Origin: Planctomycetota bacterium
GTDB lineage: Bacteria > Planctomycetota > UBA1135 > GCA-002686595
Assembly (NCBI GenBank): GCA_016709875.1
Contig: JADJLZ010000001.1
Span: 620,001-684,000, forward strand
Length of the DNA: 64,000 nt
Direction of reading: 5' to 3'
In this document: one piece after another, positions 1 through 8,668 of the stretch
How positions within the stretch are numbered: the first letter of the stretch is position 1
Layout: each line of letters begins with the position of its first letter
Made by a program: the position numbers and the translations under genes
Notes under the pieces: model-generated
What the model saw: only the letters and a program-made list of their open reading frames with translations
What the model was told of the DNA's origin: nothing
The model's database searches: none

Positions 1-1656
1 GAGGAGCGCGATCCGCAGGCGCCCGCCTCGATCCTCGATGGCGACCTCGACGCTGACGACGGGCCCGATTTCAGTGCTCGCGCGGACAACAGCTACCACG
101 TCCTCGTCGCGCACATGATCCAGTCGGGCACGCTCGAGCGCTTCACGGTGCGCGGCGGCTACGCCGACGGGCCGGCCCTGGGAGCGCACGTCGAGAGCGG
201 CGACCAGGGCTCGGGCCTCAACGTCTACCACTCGCACCCGCGCGTGATCGACTGCCGTTTCGTCGACAACTGGGCCTCCAACCACGGCACGGTCAACGAC
301 CACGGCGGCGGGACCTACGAGGACTGTGAATTCAGCGCGAACCGGGCTGGCAGCCTGGGAGCCGGCCTGTATTTCCACGGCGACATCGAGGCGCACGCCT
401 ACCGCTGCCGCTTCTACGGCAACCGGACACCCGGTCAAGGCGGGGGCGCGTACAGCCGCAGCTACGCCGGATCGAGCCTGGAGGACTGCACCTTCATCGG
501 CAACCAGGCCGAGCGCGGCGGTGGCCTGTACATGGCCGAGGGGAGCGCCACGACGCTCGCGCGCGGCGAGTTCCTGGCCAACGTCGGGGACATTGGCGGC
601 GGCGGCCTGTACATCGAGAACGGTACGGGGCTCGTGCAGGAGTGCAGCTTCGTCGGCAACTCCGCCGGTCACGACGTTCAGGACGGCGGCGCAGGCTCCG
701 GCGGCAGCGGTGGAGGCGGCCTGTGGGCCAGCGTCGGCGCGCCGACGATCGAGGACTGCGTCTTCGACTCCAACACGGCCTCCTTCGGCGCGGGGGTGTA
801 CCTGAGCGACGCCACGCTGGCGCTCGTGCGCCGCTGCCAGTTCCTCGGCGGGCTCGCGTTCGAAGCGGGGGGCTTGTACGTGCTGCACTCCCCCGCCACC
901 GCGGAGGACTGCCTGTTCCTCGGCAACACCGCCGCGGGCGGCGGGTTCTCCGTCGGGGGCGGGATGAGCGTCTATTTCTCGCTCGCGACGGCCCGGCGCT
1001 GCCGCTTCGTCGACAATGCTGCGGAACTTGGGGGTGGCGGCCTCTACACCGAGGGCGAGGCGCCGAGCTTCGACCGCTGCGAATTCGTCGGCAACAGCGC
1101 CTTCGGCGACAAGCAGGGCTGGGGCGGGGGCTACATGGCCGGCTACCACACCGTTCCACGGCTCACGAACTGCTCCTTCCAGGGCAACCGCGCGAACCAA
1201 GGTGGCGGCATGTTCGCGATCGCGTTCGCGGAGCCGACGCTCGTCAACGCGAGCTTTTCGGGCAACGCAGCGCTGCAGCAGGGCGGCGGGATCGCCGCGA
1301 CGATCCTGAGCGCTCCGCGGCTCCAAAACACGGTCTGTTGGAGCAACTTCCCCGACGAATGGAGCGGCGCGGAGGTGCTCTTCGAGCAGAGTTCGGTCGG
1401 GATCGATCCGCACTTCGTGCTCGATCCGCAGGCGGGTCCCGATGGTGATTGGGCGACCCAGGACGACCTGCGCGGGAACCTGCGACTGGGGAGCGGATCA
1501 GCCTGCCGCGACGCGGGTGACAACGCTCGGCTCGGCGAGGACGAAACACTCGACCTCGACGGGAATCCGCGCTTCCGCGACGACCCCGCCACGCGGGACT
1601 CGGGAGTGGGGAGCGCGCCCGTGGTCGACCTGGGCGCCTACGAGGCGGACTCCTAG
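1..1656 (+). CDS. Right-handed beta-helix surface/secreted protein, 5' end outside window
   Basis: The frame is open from base 1, so this is the C-terminal part of a longer protein. It consists of repeated short blocks with Cys-x-F followed by GN or DN and a Gly-Gly-Gly run (for example EDCTFIGNQA, RCRFVDNAA), the spacing of polymorphic outer-membrane-protein type parallel beta-helices. The last 60 residues (SACRDAGDN ... DLDGNPRF ... VDLGAYE) match the ending called choice-of-anchor Q, found on exported proteins. It is probably cell-surface or secreted; no enzyme activity can be assigned. Its stop overlaps the stop of the convergent PrsW gene. Confidence 0.85.
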   Translation, partial: EERDPQAPASILDGDLDADDGPDFSARADNSYHVLVAHMIQSGTLERFTVRGGYADGPALGAHVESGDQGSGLNVYHSHPRVIDCRFVDNWASNHGTVNDHGGGTYEDCEFSANRAGSLGAGLYFHGDIEAHAYRCRFYGNRTPGQGGGAYSRSYAGSSLEDCTFIGNQAERGGGLYMAEGSATTLARGEFLANVGDIGGGGLYIENGTGLVQECSFVGNSAGHDVQDGGAGSGGSGGGGLWASVGAPTIEDCVFDSNTASFGAGVYLSDATLALVRRCQFLGGLAFEAGGLYVLHSPATAEDCLFLGNTAAGGGFSVGGGMSVYFSLATARRCRFVDNAAELGGGGLYTEGEAPSFDRCEFVGNSAFGDKQGWGGGYMAGYHTVPRLTNCSFQGNRANQGGGMFAIAFAEPTLVNASFSGNAALQQGGGIAATILSAPRLQNTVCWSNFPDEWSGAEVLFEQSSVGIDPHFVLDPQAGPDGDWATQDDLRGNLRLGSGSACRDAGDNARLGEDETLDLDGNPRFRDDPATRDSGVGSAPVVDLGAYEADS

Positions 1657-2348
1657 ACCTCGCCCGTACGCGTCGCGAAGGGCGAGTGGCGCTGCGACCA
1701 GCGCATCAACCAGCACATCAGCGCCACGGTCGCCGCCATGAATCCGCCCAGCGCGAGTCGCCCCATGCCCTGGCCGTGCATCAGGATCCAGTCGTAGCTC
1801 CCGTGCAGCAGCACCGCCGCGACGACCGCCAGCGCCGCGAGCTCGCCGCGCCAGCGTCCCCCAGCGAGCTTCGCGCGCACCAGAAAGAACCCCGCCGGCG
1901 CGAGGAACACGACGTGCGCCAGCGTCGAGGTGAATCCGCGCACCACGATCAGGCGCGCGTCGCCCTCGCTGGCGAGGAAGAAGGCGTTCTCGATGGATGC
2001 GAACCCCAGTGCGGCGGCGGCGGCGTACACGATGCCGTCCATCGGCTCGTTGCAGTCGCGCAGCCACAACCCACCGAGCAGGAAGGCCGCCAGCTTTGCG
2101 ATCTCCTCCGCCAGCGCCGTGACCACGAAGGCATCGACGAGGTCGCACTGCACTCCGGGGTGATCGGGGAGGACCCACTCGAGCCTGGGGCGCGCGTACG
2201 CGATCAGCAAGGCCGCCAGGCCGCCGAGCAGGAAGACCTGCACCAGTCGTTTGTGGGGTTCGGGTTCCAGACGGTCCTTGATCCAGAAACCGTAGAGCCA
2301 CATGAGCCCCGGGAGCGCGCCGAGCGCCACCTGCTCGATCGTCAACAT
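1653..2348 (-). CDS. PrsW-family intramembrane metalloprotease
   Basis: The product is a 231-residue polytopic membrane protein. Motifs typical of the PrsW/Rce1-like family are visible: EE at about residues 81-82 (ALAEEIAK), SIENAFF with Glu at about 120, a His in LAHVVF at about 145 and HGSYDW near 190. These Glu and His residues are the expected metal-site residues inside the membrane. I chose the ATG giving MLTIEQ because the frame upstream is low-complexity Arg/Gly/Ala and runs into the divergent peptidase gene. In other bacteria PrsW-type proteases cut anti-sigma factors; the target here is unknown. Confidence 0.88.
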   Translation of the reverse strand: MLTIEQVALGALPGLMWLYGFWIKDRLEPEPHKRLVQVFLLGGLAALLIAYARPRLEWVLPDHPGVQCDLVDAFVVTALAEEIAKLAAFLLGGLWLRDCNEPMDGIVYAAAAALGFASIENAFFLASEGDARLIVVRGFTSTLAHVVFLAPAGFFLVRAKLAGGRWRGELAALAVVAAVLLHGSYDWILMHGQGMGRLALGGFMAATVALMCWLMRWSQRHSPFATRTGEV

Positions 2349-2464
2349 GCCTGCCTGTCTGCTCCCGGTTCTATCGGCCGCGCGTGATCCCAAAGTCGAG
2401 CGCGATGCGCCATGGCCGCGGCACAGATCCTCGGCTAGCCTGCAGCCCTTTCCCGGAGCCCCGA

Positions 2465-3844
2465 ATGAGCCTCCCTCTGCTGTGTCTGCTGCTGCTCCAG
2501 GGCACGCCCGCCGCGCCCATCCCCCCGGCCTCCACGACCGCGAGGATCCTCGCGCAAGCGCTCGAGTCGGGCCAGGCCTACTCCAAGCTGCAGGCCTTGT
2601 GCACGCGCGCGCCCAAGCGCCTCTCGGGCTCACCGGGCGCCGCGGCAGCGGTCGCCTGGGCCAAGGCGGCGATGGAGGCCGACGGCCTCGAGAACGTGCA
2701 CCTCGAGGAGTGCAGTGTGCCCGTCTGGCAGCGCGGCAAGCGCGCGGATCTCAGCGTCGTCGAGCCCGAATCATCGGGCGGCACTTTTCTGCCGATCACG
2801 GCTCTCGGTGGAAGCATCGGAACCGGCGAGAAGCCGGTCGAAGGTCCGCTGCTCGTCGTGACGAGCTTCGAGGAACTCACGGCGGCCGGCGAGCGCGCGC
2901 GCGGCGCGATCGTGCTCTTCAACCGCCCGATGGACCCGACCAACCTCGACCCCTTCGACGCCTACGGCAAGGCCGTCGACCAGCGCTCGCGTGGCGCGGT
3001 CGAGGCCGCGAAAGTCGGTGCCCTCGCGGCGATCGTGCGTTCGATGACCACGCGCCTGGACGACGTGCCGCACACAGGCGCGATGCGCTACGAGGATGCG
3101 CAGGAGCGCGTGCCCACGGCCGCCGTCAGCACCGCCGGCGCCGAGCGGCTCGCGGCCCTCGCGCGCGCCGGGAACGTGCGGCTGCGTTTTGACCAGGATT
3201 GCCAGATCCTCGGCGAGGCCCCTTCGCACAACGTCGTCGGGGACCTGCGCGGGCGCGAACTCCCGAACGAGATCGTGCTCGTCGGCGGGCACCTCGACGC
3301 CTGGGACGTGGGCCAGGGTGCTGTGGACGACGGCAGCGGCTGCGTGCAGTCGATCGAGGCCGCGCGCCTGTGGAAGTCGCTCGGGCTGCGCGCGCGCAGG
3401 ACGCTGCGCGTGGTGCTCTTCATGAACGAGGAGAACGGCCTGCGCGGCGGACTCGCCTATCGCGACGCGCACCGCAAGGAACTCAGCCAGCACGTGCTCG
3501 CGATCGAGACCGACCGCGGAGGCTTCGTTCCGCGCGGTTTCGAGTTCTCCGGTGGAGCGGCGACGCTCGCTGCGCTCGAACCGCTGCGACTCGAACTCGC
3601 CCCCGCCGGCGCGGGCGACTTCCGCCTGGGCGGCGGCGGTGCCGACATCTCGCCGCTGGCGAAGGAAGGCGTGCCGGTGATGGAGCTCGTGCCCGATCCG
3701 CAGCGCTACTTCGATTTCCACCACTGCGTGCGCGATACCCTCGACGCGGTGCACCCGCGCGAGCTCGAACTCGGGGCCGGGTGCCTCTCTGCGATGGCCT
3801 GGTTCGTCGCCGAGCGCGCCGAACGCCTCCCGGCGGCGCACTGA
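2465..3844 (+). CDS. M28 family zinc aminopeptidase/carboxypeptidase Q-like, secreted
   Basis: The 459-residue protein begins with a short signal peptide (MSLPLLCLLLLQGTPAAP). Next come a protease-associated-like insert (about residues 110-230) and an M28 catalytic domain. The expected zinc ligands and catalytic acids are in order: GGHLDAWD, DDGSGC, NEENG, ETDRGG and FHHCVRDT. The arrangement is closest to plasma glutamate carboxypeptidase (carboxypeptidase Q), which releases amino acids from small peptides outside the cytoplasm. The frame extends 27 codons upstream without signal-like character, so I prefer the internal ATG. It is divergent from the PrsW gene. Confidence 0.9.
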   Translation: MSLPLLCLLLLQGTPAAPIPPASTTARILAQALESGQAYSKLQALCTRAPKRLSGSPGAAAAVAWAKAAMEADGLENVHLEECSVPVWQRGKRADLSVVEPESSGGTFLPITALGGSIGTGEKPVEGPLLVVTSFEELTAAGERARGAIVLFNRPMDPTNLDPFDAYGKAVDQRSRGAVEAAKVGALAAIVRSMTTRLDDVPHTGAMRYEDAQERVPTAAVSTAGAERLAALARAGNVRLRFDQDCQILGEAPSHNVVGDLRGRELPNEIVLVGGHLDAWDVGQGAVDDGSGCVQSIEAARLWKSLGLRARRTLRVVLFMNEENGLRGGLAYRDAHRKELSQHVLAIETDRGGFVPRGFEFSGGAATLAALEPLRLELAPAGAGDFRLGGGGADISPLAKEGVPVMELVPDPQRYFDFHHCVRDTLDAVHPRELELGAGCLSAMAWFVAERAERLPAAH

Positions 3845-3857
3845 GCGCGCAGGAAAG

Positions 3858-5306
3858 CTAGGAGCGGCTCGAGCGTTCGCGTTCGGCGCTGCGCGAGGAC
3901 GCGGGCTCCTGTTCGGCCAGCACGCGCAGCGGCAAGTTGTGGCGCGACTCCCCGAGCGCTTCGTCGAGCCCCACGAGGCAGGCGGAGACCTCGGCATCCA
4001 CGCGTTCGGCGAGCGCGCTTCCCTGCCGCTCGAACGGCCCGCGGAACAAATCGAGCACGTGCTTCACCTGGATGCGGTCGATATCGCGCGCAAGCAGGAA
4101 GGTGTCCGCCCCCCCGCTGCGCGCACAGGCGACCAGCCCGCCCTCGACGAGGTCCGCGAGCACCAGCTCCAGCGGCCGCAGCGAAACTCCCAGCGCGCTC
4201 GCGAGCTCCGCGGCGCTGTAGCCCGGCTCGCCGCGCAGCGAGCGCGCGCCGATGCGTGCCAGCGCGCGCAGGGCGATGCGCTCGCGTTCGCGCAGGCTGT
4301 GCGCCTCGGGGCTGTCGGGGTAGTAGCTCGCGGCGCTCTGATGCGCGAAGCAGACCTCGGCGCCGAGCAGCACCATGACCCACGAGAGCTGCACCCAGAT
4401 CAGGAAGATCGGCACCATCGCGAAGCCCGAGTAGATCGCGTTGTAGCGCGCGATCCCGAGCTGGAACTGGATGTGCACGAGCAGCGTCAGCTGCCAGAGC
4501 GAGCCGCCGACCAGCGCGCCCACGATGGCCGAGCGCAAGCGCGTGCGCGCGTTGGGCATCGCGAGGTAGACGAAGGCGAAGGCGAGCCAGAGCGAGAGCA
4601 GCGGGGCGAGCTTGACGAAGGCCTCGAAGAGCGCGCCCATGTGCAACTCGCGCTGCGCATAGGCCAGCGCGTCCGAGCTCTGCGCGGCGGTCGTGATCCC
4701 CGCGGCCGCGAAGAGCAGGATCGGCGTCACCACCACCATCGCCAGGTAGTCGGTCAGCTTGCGCACCAGCGAGCGCGAGCGCTGCGCGCCCCAGATGTGG
4801 TTGAAGCTCGCCTCGATGCTGGAGAGCAGCTTGATCACCGTGTACAGGAGCAGCAACAGCCCGACGGCACCCAGACCGGAGACCTTCGTGCCGTCGACGA
4901 ACTCGAGCACCTTCTCGAAGGCCTGGCGCATCTCCTGTCCGCCTTCGAAGGTGCGCGCGACGAAGGGCCGGATCGTGCCGTCGATCAAGTCCTGGTAGAA
5001 GCCCATGCCCTTCGCCACGGCGAAGGAGAAGGCGAGCATCGGCACGAGCGAGAGGACCGTGATGTAGGTCAGCGCCGAGGCACGAAAGAGGCACTGGTCC
5101 TCGAAGAAGCCGCGCGTGGCGAGGTAGACGACGCGCAGCCAGTGGTTCACGAGGCGCTGGCCGCGCGGCAGTTTCTCGAGCTCGTACGCGAAGACGTTCG
5201 CGTGGAACCAGTGCTCGACGCGCGCGAGCAGGCGCAAGAGGCCGGTCGGCGTGTAGCCGCTCGCTCGGCGCACGTGGTCCAGGGTCTGGCGGGAGTGGAT
5301 CGACAT
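3858..5306 (-). CDS. YihY/BrkB family inner-membrane protein with C-terminal winged-helix-like region
   Basis: The N-terminal 320 residues have the six-helix pattern of the YihY/virulence factor BrkB family (formerly mis-called RNase BN), including DQCLFRASALTYITVLSLVP and the AMPNARTRLRSAIVGALVGG segment. The last 160 residues are soluble and charged; ERERIALRALARIG ... GYSAAELASALGVSLRPLE looks like a helix-turn-helix/winged-helix fold, as in the longer members of this family. An ATG 21 bases upstream is an alternative start. Function is not firmly known for the family. It is probably the last gene of a minus-strand run beginning at the FKBP gene. Confidence 0.85.
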   Translation of the reverse strand: MSIHSRQTLDHVRRASGYTPTGLLRLLARVEHWFHANVFAYELEKLPRGQRLVNHWLRVVYLATRGFFEDQCLFRASALTYITVLSLVPMLAFSFAVAKGMGFYQDLIDGTIRPFVARTFEGGQEMRQAFEKVLEFVDGTKVSGLGAVGLLLLLYTVIKLLSSIEASFNHIWGAQRSRSLVRKLTDYLAMVVVTPILLFAAAGITTAAQSSDALAYAQRELHMGALFEAFVKLAPLLSLWLAFAFVYLAMPNARTRLRSAIVGALVGGSLWQLTLLVHIQFQLGIARYNAIYSGFAMVPIFLIWVQLSWVMVLLGAEVCFAHQSAASYYPDSPEAHSLRERERIALRALARIGARSLRGEPGYSAAELASALGVSLRPLELVLADLVEGGLVACARSGGADTFLLARDIDRIQVKHVLDLFRGPFERQGSALAERVDAEVSACLVGLDEALGESRHNLPLRVLAEQEPASSRSAERERSSRS

Positions 5307-5357
5307 GGAGTTGTCGCACGGCAGCATGCATTGCGCCGGCGCGCGAGTAAAGCCAGG

Positions 5358-6251
5358 TCAGCCCAGGCGCAGCATGTGGCCCAGGACGCGCCCCGCTTCG
5401 CCGAAGAAATCGAGCAGATCGGACGGTGGACGTGCGGGCGGACCCAGGAATTCGCCCGGGAGGCCGCCCGCTGGCGGCGCGGATTCGCGCAGACGCCTCA
5501 GTCGCTCTTCCTGCCGATCCAGTTCGCGCTCCCGCGAGCGCCGCAGCCCGCCCGCGCGCACGAACTCGAGCACGCGCTCGAGTTCGCGGTGGTCGAACCA
5601 CACGCCGTGCGGACCGCACATGTCCACGATCACTCCCGAGCTCCCGGCAAAGTTGCGCCTCTGCATCAACTGCCCGCACGCGACGCAGGGGACGTAGCCC
5701 TCGGGCCGCGCGTCCGCGTCCAGCACCACGGGCTGCTGCGGGAGATCGAGGCCGTCGACGTCGGCGTGCTCGGCGTTCTCGACCAGGCGCTTGACGGTGT
5801 CGTGCGAGAGCCACAGCCCGGCGCAGGAGCTGCACTCGATCACGTCGGTCCGACCCAGCGTGCGGCGTCGCAGTCCGGCTCGACAGCGCGGGCAGGCGAG
5901 GTCGACCGGCAACGCGTGCAAGGCCTGCGGCTGGATCGAGAGCCCGCACTCCATGCAGAAGTGCGCGCCGCGCAACAGCCGGGCGTAGCACCCCGGACAG
6001 ACCTCGGCCAGGCCGCGGTCGTCCAGCTGGATCTCGGCCTTGCAGTACGAGCACGCGTGCGCCTGCGCGGGACACGGAGCTCCGCAGTGCGGACAGCGCC
6101 GGCGCTCCGGATCGTGCGCGGCTCGCTGCACCCAGCGCAACATCTCGCCGCACAGGCAGCGCACGCATTCTCCGAAGCGCAGGTCGCCGACATCGTACTG
6201 GCGCGCGCAGCGCGGGCAGGCGATCAGATTGCGGGCCGGGGAGTCCACCAC
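5358..6251 (-). CDS. Multi-zinc-ribbon protein with TFIIB-type ribbons
   Basis: The 297-residue soluble protein carries at least five CxxC pairs: CPRC at 12, CRCLCG, CPHCGAPC, CSYC, CPGC/CMECG, CPRC with CSSC (about 135-160) and CVACG. The CPRC ... ECSSCAGLWLS segment and the later CVACGQLM ... CGPHGVWFDHREL segment are each typical zf-TFIIB domains, where a Trp-hydrophobic pair follows the last Cys. The C-terminal 80 residues are Arg/Glu-rich and probably helical. Its role is unknown; such proteins are often scaffolds or nucleic-acid binders. It lies 77 bases downstream of the RRM gene on the same strand. Confidence 0.8.
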   Translation of the reverse strand: MVDSPARNLIACPRCARQYDVGDLRFGECVRCLCGEMLRWVQRAAHDPERRRCPHCGAPCPAQAHACSYCKAEIQLDDRGLAEVCPGCYARLLRGAHFCMECGLSIQPQALHALPVDLACPRCRAGLRRRTLGRTDVIECSSCAGLWLSHDTVKRLVENAEHADVDGLDLPQQPVVLDADARPEGYVPCVACGQLMQRRNFAGSSGVIVDMCGPHGVWFDHRELERVLEFVRAGGLRRSRERELDRQEERLRRLRESAPPAGGLPGEFLGPPARPPSDLLDFFGEAGRVLGHMLRLG

Positions 6252-6328
6252 TTCCTCATCGGACGATCGGCCGTGCGGAGTGGATGCCGCAGCTGTGGCC
6301 CGCGTGCGGAAAGGAATTCAGGACGGGT

Positions 6329-6856
6329 CTAGCGCCCGTCGTCGTCCCCGCCCCAGTCCTTGCCGCGCCGGCTGCGGCCGCCGCCGCGGTCCTCATCGCG
6401 GTCGCGGCGATCCTTGCCGCCGCCGCGGTCAAAGCGCGGGCGGCCCTCGCCGCGATCGCCGCCCGACCAGCCGCCTCCCCCACCGGCGCCGCCACCGCGG
6501 GGCGCACCTGCGCCGCCACCGCTGAAGCTGCGCGGCGGACCCGAGGGGCGAAATCCCCCTCCGCCTGCGCCGCCCGGGCGCGGGCCAGCGCCCAGCGCAC
6601 GCGGCGCACGCTCGCGCGCCTCGGTCACGGTCAAGTTTCGGCCCTGCACGTTGCGCTCGTGCAGACCCGCGACCGCCTTCTGCAGCGCCTCGGCGGAGTC
6701 CATCTCTACGAACCCGAAGCCGCGCGAGCGACCGGTTTCGCGGTCCATGATCACCTCGGCGCTGACCACGGTGCCGAAGCCCTGGAAGAGCTCCTGCAGA
6801 TCGACCTTGGAGAAATTGAAGGGCAGATTGCCGACGTAGACCTTGTTCGCGGACAT
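6329..6856 (-). CDS. RRM-domain RNA-binding protein with Gly/Arg-rich tail
   Basis: The 175-residue protein has one RNA recognition motif at residues 3-80, with RNP2 VYVGNL at 6-11 and RNP1 RGFGFVEM at 45-52; both aromatic positions needed for RNA stacking are present. The last 90 residues are Gly/Arg/Asp-rich (RGG-like), as in cyanobacterial and planctomycete cold-inducible Rbp proteins, although those usually have shorter tails. It likely binds single-stranded RNA in the cytoplasm. Its ATG shares one base with the stop of the FKBP gene (TGATG), implying translational coupling. Confidence 0.93.
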   Translation of the reverse strand: MSANKVYVGNLPFNFSKVDLQELFQGFGTVVSAEVIMDRETGRSRGFGFVEMDSAEALQKAVAGLHERNVQGRNLTVTEARERAPRALGAGPRPGGAGGGGFRPSGPPRSFSGGGAGAPRGGGAGGGGGWSGGDRGEGRPRFDRGGGKDRRDRDEDRGGGRSRRGKDWGGDDDGR

Positions 6857-7305
6857 CAGTGGTGCGTCTGCGACGGATCCGCCGAGACGACTTCGACTTC
6901 GAGGAAGAGATGTTGACCGGCCAGTGGATGGTTGGCGTCGAGCAGCGCGCCGCTCTCGCCGATCTCACGGACCCAGACCGGCAGGGACAGTCCGTGAGCC
7001 GAGGCCTCGAATCGATCGCCGACCCGTGAACCGGGCGGCAGCTCCGCGAGCGGAACGCGCCGCTCGAGTTGCGGGTCACGCACGCCGAAGCCTTGCTCGG
7101 GCGTGACCGGTACCAGCTTCTTCTCGCCCGTCTGCATGCCGAGCACAGCGCGGCTCAACGCGGGGATCACGTCTGCGCCACCGGCGGTGATCTCCAGCGG
7201 CTGCTCCCCGCCCTTCTCCGAGTGCGTGCTCAGGATCACCGAACCGTCGGCGAGCCGCGCGGTGTAGTGGACCAGGACCCGATCGCCGCTGCGTACGTTC
7301 ATCAT
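6856..7305 (-). CDS. FKBP-type peptidyl-prolyl cis-trans isomerase, SlyD-like
   Basis: The 149-residue protein matches the SlyD/FkpB subgroup. It has an N-terminal FKBP half-domain (GDRVLVHYTARLADGSVI), an insert-in-flap region (EQGFGVRDPQLERRVPLAEL) and the return strand HPLAGQHLFLEVEVVSA. SlyD-type enzymes act as cytoplasmic folding helpers. The His-rich nickel-binding tail of E. coli SlyD is absent; only two His close the protein. It is the first gene of the run FKBP, RRM, zinc-ribbon, BrkB. Confidence 0.92.
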   Translation of the reverse strand: MMNVRSGDRVLVHYTARLADGSVILSTHSEKGGEQPLEITAGGADVIPALSRAVLGMQTGEKKLVPVTPEQGFGVRDPQLERRVPLAELPPGSRVGDRFEASAHGLSLPVWVREIGESGALLDANHPLAGQHLFLEVEVVSADPSQTHH

Positions 7306-7416
7306 CGCGCGAGCGTTCGGGTCAGGAGCGGGGCGGCGGAGGGCACACGGCGGTCGGCGCGGGGGAGCGTAGGGCTCATCCTAGTTGGATCGGCCGGGAT
7401 CGGGCAAGAACCTGAA

Positions 7417-8535
7417 TCACGAGCTCGCGCTGGCCAGGATCGCCAGGCCCGCGGCCACGAGGGCGAGGACGAGCAGCGTGAAGCCCAGGATCTTGATCCA
7501 GGACAGCGGCGCCTCCCCGACCACCTTCCCCGTCTGGCCGTGGATCAGGACGGCGTAGTTCTTCCCGCCGAAGCGATAGGTGAGCGACCACATCGGGAGC
7601 AGCAGGTGCTTCCAGCGCACGCCCGAGACCGTGTTCTGGACACGCAGGTCGCGCTGGGTGTCCCCCGGTACGTCCCCCGAGCAGCGCTCGCGTTCCAAGC
7701 CCTCGATCGTCGCCAGGCCGTTCTTCCAACCCTGCTCGAGGTCGACGGAGTACTCCTCGGCGCGCCATCCGGCGAGGTACTCGGGCCGGTAGCGGACCAG
7801 CGCGCGCATGTCCCAGGCCCCGAGCTTCGCGGCGAGCGCAGCGGAGAGGCCGCGCGAGGCGTGCACGAGCACGTCGTCGTAGTCGTCGTGGCGCTCCCCC
7901 CACGCCGGCTCCCAGCGCACGCGCCGCTCCATGCGCGTCTGCGTGACCATGCGGCCGTTGACCATCGCGGTGTGCGTGACCGGCACGTAGTAGTAGTAGC
8001 CCGCGTCGGCCGACCACTTCGCGTCGACGCTCGCGTCGAAGGTCCAGTAGGGCACGTACACGCCGACGGCCTGGAACTCGCGCGTGCGGGCCAGCGCGCT
8101 CGGCCGGAACCAGAGCGACGAGATCCACTTGCGAAAGCCCTGCTCGACGGTGGCGCGGCCGACATCGAGCGGGATCAGCGATTCGGGCCGAAGCGCGTGG
8201 CGGTTCGCGCTCTGCTCGAGCACCTGCGGCGAGCCGCAGAAGCAGCACTGCTCGGCGGTCGCGTTGGCGTCGTAGGCGACCTGCGCGCCGCACTCGGTGC
8301 AGCGCGCCACGCGCACCTCGAGCTCGAGTCCGACGGGCGCGCTGGAAGCTTCTTCCAGGGGATGTTCGACGATCGTGCCCTCCAGGCGCGGTACGGCGAT
8401 CGTCTTGCCGCAGTGGTCGCAGTGCAGCGCGTCGGCGTCCGGATCCCAGCGCAGCGCAGCGCCGCAGTTGGGGCAACGGAAGCGCACGTTCTGCCCTTCG
8501 ACCGGGGGCGTAGGAGAATCCTGGGGGGCGCTCAC
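7417..8535 (-). CDS. Zinc-ribbon protein with C-terminal membrane anchor (YdjG-like)
   Basis: The 372-residue protein has two N-terminal zinc ribbons: CPNCGAAL ... CDHCGK at about 20-42 and CTECGAQV ... CCFCGSPQ at about 78-100. A conserved region rich in Trp and Tyr follows (VPYWTFDA, YYYYVPVTH). A membrane segment near the C-terminus (IKILGFTLLVLALVAAGLAI) anchors it. B. subtilis YdjG has a comparable plan and works with YdjH and the SPFH protein YdjI to place PspA at the membrane. Here the next gene, divergently transcribed, is an SPFH protein, which supports the comparison. No PspA or YdjH gene is seen nearby. Confidence 0.72.
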   Translation of the reverse strand: MSAPQDSPTPPVEGQNVRFRCPNCGAALRWDPDADALHCDHCGKTIAVPRLEGTIVEHPLEEASSAPVGLELEVRVARCTECGAQVAYDANATAEQCCFCGSPQVLEQSANRHALRPESLIPLDVGRATVEQGFRKWISSLWFRPSALARTREFQAVGVYVPYWTFDASVDAKWSADAGYYYYVPVTHTAMVNGRMVTQTRMERRVRWEPAWGERHDDYDDVLVHASRGLSAALAAKLGAWDMRALVRYRPEYLAGWRAEEYSVDLEQGWKNGLATIEGLERERCSGDVPGDTQRDLRVQNTVSGVRWKHLLLPMWSLTYRFGGKNYAVLIHGQTGKVVGEAPLSWIKILGFTLLVLALVAAGLAILASASS

Positions 8536-8668
8536 GCGAGGAGACTACTACAGCGTCCGCCCGCCGATCTTCAATCGTGGCCGGCCCTAGAATGAAACCG
8601 TATCGTGACGGTAGGTTTGCCACGTCCGGGAATTCCCCGGCAGCCAAGGACAAACGGGAGGTCTTGCG

